A DNA stretch of 64,000 nt from Candidatus Rokuibacteriota bacterium. Its GTDB lineage: Bacteria; Methylomirabilota; Methylomirabilia; Rokubacteriales; CSP1-6. Where the stretch lies: assembly GCA_003220685.1 (NCBI GenBank), contig QHTE01000057.1, positions 1 through 64,000 of the forward strand, read 5' to 3'. The notes below the pieces were generated by a model. It saw nothing but the letters and a program-made list of their open reading frames with translations, had not been told where the DNA came from and made no database searches. Shown here one piece after another: positions 58,620 through 64,000 of the stretch. The position numbers were made by a program, and so were the translations under genes. The first letter of the stretch is position 1; every line of letters starts with the position of its first letter.

Positions 58620-59657
58620 CTACGCGCAGCCCATCGCGTAGACCTGAGTGGCGCCTTCCGGCAAGGGACGCGCGGTCCAGCGCTGGCCGCCGTCCTCGCT
58701 GCCAAACACCTCGCCGCCGCTGGTCGCGCAGTACATGAGCCCGGGCTGCCGGCTGTCGAAAGCGAGCGCGAACACCGTGGTGCGCGGCTTCACGCCCATG
58801 TCGATTTTGGTCCAGCTGGCGCCGCCGTCCTTGCTGCGGAACAGCACGCCGACCTCGCTCTGGAAATTCGCGCCCGCGGCCACCCAGATCGTCTTCGAAT
58901 CGCCGGGAGTCTCGCGGATGTCGCGGCAATAGGTCTGCCCGTTGGGGTTCAGGGGCTCGAGCCGCGCGCTGGCCCAGTGCTCGCCGCGGTCGGCGCTACT
59001 GAACAGGCCCGCGCGGCCGATCGCGAAGACTTGACCGGGCCGCCAGCGCCCGACCAGCACGCCGTGCATGTCGACGGTGTCATCGTTGACGTACTGGCCG
59101 TGGCTCATGTTCTCCCAGTGCTCGCCGCCGTCGAGGCTTCGGATGACGCCGCCGACCTCGACCGCGCCGTAGAGCTCGTCGGGATTCGCCGGGTTCGCGG
59201 CCAGCTTCAGGACGCGCTTGGCCGGATTGGACCCCGGGGCCACCGTGACCTCGGGAAAGCGTACGGTGACCGGTAGCTGCCGCCAGCGCTCGCCGCCGTC
59301 CTCGCTGCGATAGATCTCGCAGTTCTCGTAGCCGGCGTACACGACCCGCGCGTTGCGCGGATCGAACGCGAGCGACCAGACCGGCAACCCGTGGTCCGGC
59401 ACATCGAGCTTCTCCCAGTGCTCGCCGTGGTCGGTGCTGCGGTAGGGACCGTCCTGCGTCCCCACGAAGACGGTCTCCGGATTCTCGGGATGCGTGGCGA
59501 TCGCCCGGATCGCGGGCGCCGCGGGAAGGCCGCGGGTCGCGAGCTCCCACCGATCGTCGCCGGCAGCCATCCGATAGAGGCCGGACTTGACCGGCCGTCC
59601 CGGAGCGGTTTCGCCCGCCAGGCCCACGTACACGTAGGATCGACGATTGTTCGTCAT
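58620..59657 (-). CDS. BNR/Asp-box beta-propeller protein
   Basis: 345 residues, no signal peptide. Six Asp-box motifs (S-x-D-x-G-x-x-W): STDHGEHW, SEDGGERW, SLDGGEHW, SSADRGEHW, SKDGGASW, SEDGGQRW. These mark a sialidase-type or sortilin-like propeller, but catalytic Arg triad residues of sialidase are not evident, so probably a binding or structural protein. Between the second flavin monooxygenase and the cyclase/TPR gene on the same strand. Confidence 0.85.
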   Translation of the reverse strand: MTNNRRSYVYVGLAGETAPGRPVKSGLYRMAAGDDRWELATRGLPAAPAIRAIATHPENPETVFVGTQDGPYRSTDHGEHWEKLDVPDHGLPVWSLAFDPRNARVVYAGYENCEIYRSEDGGERWRQLPVTVRFPEVTVAPGSNPAKRVLKLAANPANPDELYGAVEVGGVIRSLDGGEHWENMSHGQYVNDDTVDMHGVLVGRWRPGQVFAIGRAGLFSSADRGEHWASARLEPLNPNGQTYCRDIRETPGDSKTIWVAAGANFQSEVGVLFRSKDGGASWTKIDMGVKPRTTVFALAFDSRQPGLMYCATSGGEVFGSEDGGQRWTARPLPEGATQVYAMGCA

Positions 59658-59690
59658 GACGCCCTCCTCGGTCGCCCTCGTCGCCGCGGA

Positions 59691-60773
59691 TCAGCGCAGG
59701 CGCGGGGCGACCTCTCGCGCGTAGAGGCGGATCGAGTGGAGCACGCGCTCGAGCGGGGTCCGCCCGCCGACGTTCGGCTCGATAATGACGCCGCTCAGGC
59801 CGAGCTGGTCGCGCAGCTGCGAGAGCCGGGCGACGACCATGTCCGGCGTGCCATACGCGACCCGATCACGCAGCACGTCGTCGTAGGTCAGGCTCGACAG
59901 GCGCTCGGCGCGCTCGGCGCGCTCCTCGGAGGTCGTCGTCCCGGTCGCGCCGACCGACGAGGCGAAGTTCTCGGCCAGCCGGCGATACGACCGCATCGTG
60001 CTCTCTTCCGGCTCGGAGCGCGACTGGGCGGCGGTGTCGGCGACGTACACGGGAATGCGCAGGTAGACGTTGCCGTCTCCGGAGTGGCCGTGCTCTCGCC
60101 GCGCGGCACGGTACGCGGCGAGATGACCCACGGCCTCGGGGACGTCGAAGCCGCGCAAGCCGGTGACCAGCGAGAAGCCCATGCGCCCGACCATCGGGAA
60201 CGTGTCGGGTGTCGTCGCCGCCACCCAGATCGGCGGATGCGGCTTCTGGTACGGGCGCGGGACGACGGTCAGAGTGTCAGTCGAGAAGTACTTCCCGGTG
60301 TGCGTGAAGCCTTCCTGGGTCCAGGCCTTCAGGATGAGGTCGAGCGACTCCTGAAATCGCTCGCGGCTCTCGTCGTAGCGCACGCCGTAGCCCGAGTAGG
60401 CGCGCGGAAAGCCACTGCGCCCGACACCGAAGTCGAGACGGCCCTTGCTGATCTGATCGACGGTGGCGGCCTCTTCGGCGGTGCGAATGGGATGGCAGAG
60501 GGGGAGCACGCTGACGCCGGTGCCGATCCGCACGCGGCTCGTGCGCGCGGCGATCGCGGCGCCCAGCACCAGCGGCACCGCGGCGATCGACGGGATGCCC
60601 GCGCCCATCGGATCGGTCGGCCTCCGGTGCATGGCGAAGTGCCGCTCGGCCAGCCAGACGCCGTCGAGCCCCTCGGTCTCCGCGATCTCGGCGATGTCCA
60701 TCGCCTCGGCGAACGCTTCTTCCTGCGTCCTGCCCTCACGATAGTCACATTCCATCACGAGGCCGACGTGCAT
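59691..60773 (-). CDS. LLM-class flavin-dependent oxidoreductase
   Basis: 360 residues, luciferase-like. MHVGLVMECDYREGRTQEEAF start, GVWLAERHFAMHRRPTDPMG, RIGTGVSVLPLCHPIRTAEEAATVDQISKGRLDFGVGRSGFPRAYSGYG in segments, PHPPIWVAATTPDTF. Uses reduced flavin and O2 or a deazaflavin. Different subfamily from the one at 28748-30001. Followed 33 bp on by the BNR gene. Substrate unknown. Confidence 0.9.
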   Translation of the reverse strand: MHVGLVMECDYREGRTQEEAFAEAMDIAEIAETEGLDGVWLAERHFAMHRRPTDPMGAGIPSIAAVPLVLGAAIAARTSRVRIGTGVSVLPLCHPIRTAEEAATVDQISKGRLDFGVGRSGFPRAYSGYGVRYDESRERFQESLDLILKAWTQEGFTHTGKYFSTDTLTVVPRPYQKPHPPIWVAATTPDTFPMVGRMGFSLVTGLRGFDVPEAVGHLAAYRAARREHGHSGDGNVYLRIPVYVADTAAQSRSEPEESTMRSYRRLAENFASSVGATGTTTSEERAERAERLSSLTYDDVLRDRVAYGTPDMVVARLSQLRDQLGLSGVIIEPNVGGRTPLERVLHSIRLYAREVAPRLR

Positions 60774-60888
60774 GTGGCTCTCCTCCGTGCGCGCTCGACA
60801 TTTCGATCGGCCGCCCGATTATACTGCGCGCTCGCGTCGCGCGCCGGACGACGAGCCCGACCGAATTTCCGGACGTGGAGATCCGCGC

Positions 60889-62003
60889 TCAAAGAGTGCG
60901 TCGGAAGAGCAGGGTTGCAAGGGCCATCGCCACCGTCGCGAAGACGAAGAGGTATGCCAGGTCGAGCGAGATCGCGCCGAATCCGGTGTTCTTCAGCAAG
61001 AGACTCTTTAGGGCGTGGACGGCATAGGTGAACGGGTCCACGACCGCGATCGCCCGCAGCCAGGCGGGGAACCCTTCCTGCGGGTACACGGCCCCGCTGG
61101 GAAAGTAGAGCACGGTGTTCAGGACGCCGAAGATGGCACGCGGAACGAGCGGATCGTTCACCCGCACCATCAGGAGGAACATCAGGCCGACCAGGGCCAG
61201 CGCCGTCACCGTGATCACGACCAGGAGCTTGAGCAGCCGCAGCGGTGCCAACGGGTCCGGGATGCCGGCGATCAACGAGCCGACCAGCATCAGGACCGTG
61301 CCAGCCAGGACCGCCTTGATCGCGCCCGACAGGTTGAAGCCGGCGATGAGCTCGAGCTTGGTGACCGGCGTCACCAAGTAGCCCTCGTGCAGGCCGCGCG
61401 CCTTGTCGTCGTAGATGATGCCGCCGCCGATCATCACCATCATGAACACGGCCATGACGATCGAGCCGGGCAGCAAGTACTGGATGTACGGCACGTAGGG
61501 ATAGATCTCGATCACGTCGAGGGAGGCTTGCCGCGGCAGCCGGCGGGCGTCCAGGGACGGCTCGTTGAACGCCTGCACGAGGCTGCCCGCCGTCGCAACG
61601 AGCGTGGAGGCGACCACGTTGTCGGTGTTGTCCTCGATCAACGCCAGGCGCGGATCGGTGCTCTCCAGCGTCTTTCGCGAGAACTCGGGAGGGATCAACA
61701 GGACGCCGTTGAGGCGGCCGTCGCGGAGCTCACGCAGCGCGTGGCCGGAGTCCGCGTACGCGATCACGTCGAAGGTCTTGGCGCCTCCGGCGACCGCCCG
61801 CGTGAGCTCGCGCACCTTGACGGCCGAGAGCCCGTGGTCCTGATCGACCACCCCGACGCGCTCAGGTGCTTCACGTTGCCGCCGAACGCGTAGCCGAGCA
61901 CGACCAGCTGGACCACCGGGAACACGAGCGAGATGACCATCAGGGTCGGACTGCGCCTGAATCGGCGCAACTCGCGCTCGACGAGGGCCCACACGCGATG
62001 CAC
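60889..62003 (-). pseudogene. ABC-2 type exporter permease, frameshifted
   Basis: Good homology in two frames. The N-terminal part (MHRVWALVERELRRFRRSPT, FPVVQLVVLGYAFGGNVKHL) is in the frame starting at ATG 62003; the rest (VGVVDQDHGLSAVKVRELTR, ... SIVMAVFMMVMIGGGIIYDD, LLKNTGFGAISLDLAYLF) continues in another. The break is near 61862-61868 and is explained by loss of one G (CTG-GAG read as CTG-AG). About 373 residues if corrected, with one N-terminal helix, a periplasmic domain and five C-terminal helices. Membrane part of a HlyD-ABC exporter. Confidence 0.82.
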
Positions 62004-62008
62004 GCCAC

Positions 62009-62515
62009 CTACCCCCGCGGCAGCACGAACGGGCTCTCTCGCGGCGCGGCGTCGTGCACGGCGTCGCGCAGCGCTCGCCCGGTGTAGTGGACGAAGACGT
62101 CGTCGAGCGACGTGCTCTGCACGGAGAGCGACTGCACCGCCACACCCGCCCGCTCGGCGGCCTCCATGAGAGCCAGGGTCGTCGCCGGTCCGTTGGTCGA
62201 CGCCAGCCGGACGACGTGGTCGCGTGCGAGCACGTTCTCCGCGCCTGGCAGCGCGCGGAGGTGCTGCTCCCAGTCGGCGGGCGTCGGGCCGAAGCTGACC
62301 TCCAGCACGTTCTTGCCCGGGATCGACGCCTTGAGCGTCATGGGCGCGTCGAGCGCCACGAGCTCTCCGTGATCGACGATGGCGATGCGGTTGCAGAGCT
62401 TGTCGGCCTCGTCCATATAGTGCGTCGTCAACAGGACGGTCAGATCACGCTGCGCCTTGATCCGCGCGAGCATCTCCCAGACCGCGACGCGCGACACCGG
62501 ATCGAGGCCAGTCGT
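62009..62515 (-). pseudogene. ABC exporter ATPase, C-terminal fragment
   Basis: Only the last ~168 residues remain: [20 protein letters not shown] (just after Walker B), [20 protein letters not shown] with the switch His, and the C-terminal regulatory part ending [10 protein letters not shown]. Walker A and the LSGGQ signature, which should precede it, are absent because the sequence joins directly to the HlyD gene at ~62515. Cannot hydrolyse ATP as written. Normal members are ~310 residues. It lies 5 bp before the permease start. Confidence 0.82.
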
Positions 62516-63491
62516 CGCACCTCGAACGTCTTGATGTCGCGCTTCGTGCGCTCACGTCGCGCTGCGTGGCGAACGCGGCGTCCGCACCGCGGAAGAACAC
62601 GACGCCCGGCCGCTCGACGCCCGACGGCAGCCGCACCGTCAGCCGGTCGCCCAGACGCACCCGATCGATGTAGGTCTCCTCCACGTCGACCCGCACCCAC
62701 AGATCGTCGGGGTTGATCAACGACACGATCGGCTGGCCGGCGCTCACCACCTCGCCCGGACGGACGGCGCGGACGTCCACGATCCCGTCGATCGGCGCCC
62801 GGATCTCGGTGTAGCCTAGCCGCACCTCGGCCTTCGTCCGCTGCGCCGTCGCCGCCGCCTCCTGGCGCTGGTTGGCCTCGAGCTGGTGGCGCTTCATCGC
62901 GATCTGCTCGGCCGTCGAGCGCGCGAGCGCCACCGCCGCGCGCTGCGCGTCCGCCTGCTTCTTCAGCGAGTCGACCTTCGCGACGGCACCCTGATAGCTC
63001 GTCCGGGCCTGATCGAACTGCTCCACGGAGATGAGCTGCTCCTTGACGAGCCGCTGGTTGCGCTCGAAACTCAGCCGAGCGATCTCGAGATCGGCCTCGG
63101 CCGCCGCGCGCTGCGCCTCGATGGAGGCCAGCGTGGCCTCGGCCTGACGGATCTGATCGCGCGTCTGCTGCTCCTGATACCGGAGCGCCGCCTCGCTCTC
63201 CTTCACCTGCGACGTGGCGCCCTCGGCGCTCTGCGCGTAGTACGTCCGGTCGGCAGCGAGCTCGTCCGGAGTGATGACGGCAAGCAACTGCTCGCGCACG
63301 ACCGTGTCACCCTCTTTCACGAGGAGTCGGCCGATTTGGCCGCCGACCTGAGGACTGACGACGACGTCGTCGGTGGTCACGATGCCGGTGAGGACCAGGA
63401 CGGCCGGCCGCGAGGCGATCACGTAGTAGGCGCCCGAGCCCAGCAGCGCGACGACGAGGACGAGTGCCAGGACGATCCGCCGGCGTGTCAT
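62516..63491 (-). pseudogene. HlyD-family membrane fusion protein, truncated and frameshifted at the C-terminus
   Basis: Begins normally: membrane anchor IVLALVLVVALLGSGAYYVI, biotinyl-lipoyl-like halves (TDDVVVSPQVGGQIGRLLV and EIRAPIDGIVDVRAVRPGEVV in parts), long coiled coil (~90-215), beta-barrel region (VRVDVEETYIDRVRLGDRLT). After [10 protein letters not shown] the frame shifts by one lost base ([12 protein letters not shown] continues in the next frame) and then breaks off into the ATPase fragment. ATG 63491 overlaps the TetR stop (ATGA). Periplasmic adaptor of the exporter; now probably non-functional or mis-assembled. Confidence 0.82.
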
Positions 63492-64000
63492 GCGCCGTCC
63501 ACCGCCAGCCCGCGGGCGATCAGCTCCTGGATGTGCCGGACGTACGCGTCGGGCGGAGTCTTCGCGAACGGCATCGACGCCTCGGCCGCCATCCGGCGCC
63601 GGAAGTCGGCGGTCGCGAAGAAGAAGACGAGGCTCCCGAGCAGGCTCATGTGCGTCATGATGGGATCGACTGGCCGGAACACCCGTTCTCGGACCCCGCG
63701 CTCGATGATCTCGCGCACCACGGAAAACACCCGCATCGGATAGACGAGCACCTCGTGGTCGAGATGCGGCCCGCCGGCGATGACCTCCCGGAGCATCATC
63801 CGCGACAGCTGCGGGCGACGGCGGTTGGCGGAGTCGCCCACGATGGCGATGAGCTCGCGCAGCAGCTGGTCCGGCGGGCGTGGATCGGAGCGCATCGGCT
63901 CGAGCCGGCTCAGCAGCTCGGCGAACATCTCGCGCACGATGGTGCGGTAGAGCTGGAGCTTGCCGCCGAAGTGGTAGTTGATGAGGGCCTTGTTGGCGCC
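63488..64000 (-). CDS. TetR-family regulator, partial
   Basis: C-terminal ~170 residues; the start lies beyond base 64000. The remaining part of the helix-turn-helix reads NKALINYHFGGKLQLYRTIV, the classic TetR recognition-helix end (YHFG.K..LY). The ligand-binding domain follows (REMFAELLSRLEPM ... MMLREVIAGGPHLDHEVL), matching CecR/YbiH-like regulators that sit upstream of HlyD-ABC exporters. Likely represses the exporter operon that it leads. Confidence 0.9.
   Translation of the reverse strand, partial: GANKALINYHFGGKLQLYRTIVREMFAELLSRLEPMRSDPRPPDQLLRELIAIVGDSANRRRPQLSRMMLREVIAGGPHLDHEVLVYPMRVFSVVREIIERGVRERVFRPVDPIMTHMSLLGSLVFFFATADFRRRMAAEASMPFAKTPPDAYVRHIQELIARGLAVDGA

Noticed and set aside
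1-64000. tRNA, rRNA, transposase, integrase or phage genes
   Set aside because: Looked for by eye on both strands; no matching structure or protein motif was found, though a tRNA could be missed without a covariance search.

Overview
The window is very GC-rich and densely coded, with gene ends that often overlap as ATGA or GTGA. The gene content is that of a free-living soil or subsurface heterotroph: scattered ABC importers, two luciferase-like monooxygenases, an amidase, MmgE/PrpD, SDR and quinone-reductase genes, a tungsten-type aldehyde oxidoreductase, many sensor kinases, DapL, MglA/roadblock genes and topoisomerase VI. This fits Candidatus Rokubacteria (Methylomirabilota) or a nearby lineage. 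That placement is inference from content, with no marker gene seen. No rRNA, tRNA, CRISPR array, transposase or prophage gene was found.

Layout. 1-3362: end of a dipeptide-type ABC importer (permease, binding protein), then dapL divergent. 3346-15877: one compact 11-gene minus-strand operon joining a Pil-Chp-like chemosensory pathway (response regulator, CheW, periplasmic binding protein, chemoreceptor, CheA hybrid with two Hpt domains) to small-GTPase machinery (degenerate receiver-DUF4388, receiver-roadblock, membrane scaffold, MglA, roadblock protein, NERD protein). Divergent from it, 16176-17344 adds a TPR/roadblock-like protein and another roadblock protein. This is the most system-like part of the window. 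17450-23366 holds three proteins sharing an N-terminal module with a DRR motif that I do not recognise as a named family, plus an amidohydrolase and a MASE1 histidine kinase. 23625-27875: a MetE-like enzyme, a FecR/DUF6600 surface protein and a DUF4124 protein. 27927-33244: amidase, flavin monooxygenase and hydrolase operon with a LysR regulator, then a GNAT acetyltransferase and a small ORF. 33248-37390: two likely cell-wall enzymes (DUF1460, GH3) and a hybrid kinase lacking its phospho-acceptor histidine. 37507-42785: quinone reductase, MmgE/PrpD, SDR, a wrecked cyclase gene, and a D-aminoacylase-type amidohydrolase. 42831-48283: CtaG, aldehyde:ferredoxin oxidoreductase, histidine kinase, DinB-like protein and Ogt. 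48280-55379: MFS transporter, NitT/TauT-type ABC importer, and topoisomerase VI A and B directly upstream in the same direction. 55908-64000: a chlorite-dismutase-like protein, an adenylate cyclase/TPR protein, a BNR-repeat protein, a second flavin monooxygenase, and a TetR-HlyD-ABC exporter operon that carries a large deletion and frameshifts.

How parts may work together. The chemosensory operon could take an extracellular cue through the periplasmic binding protein to the chemoreceptor, then CheW/CheA, then several receivers, and pass it to the MglA GTPase and roadblock partners that set cell polarity or drive type IV pili in other bacteria. No pilus genes lie in the window, so the output is inferred. 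At least four loci (about 36.2, 40.8-41.0, 61.86 and 62.5 kb) show deletions or single-base frameshifts. They could be real decay or assembly/consensus errors, and should be checked before any biology is built on them.
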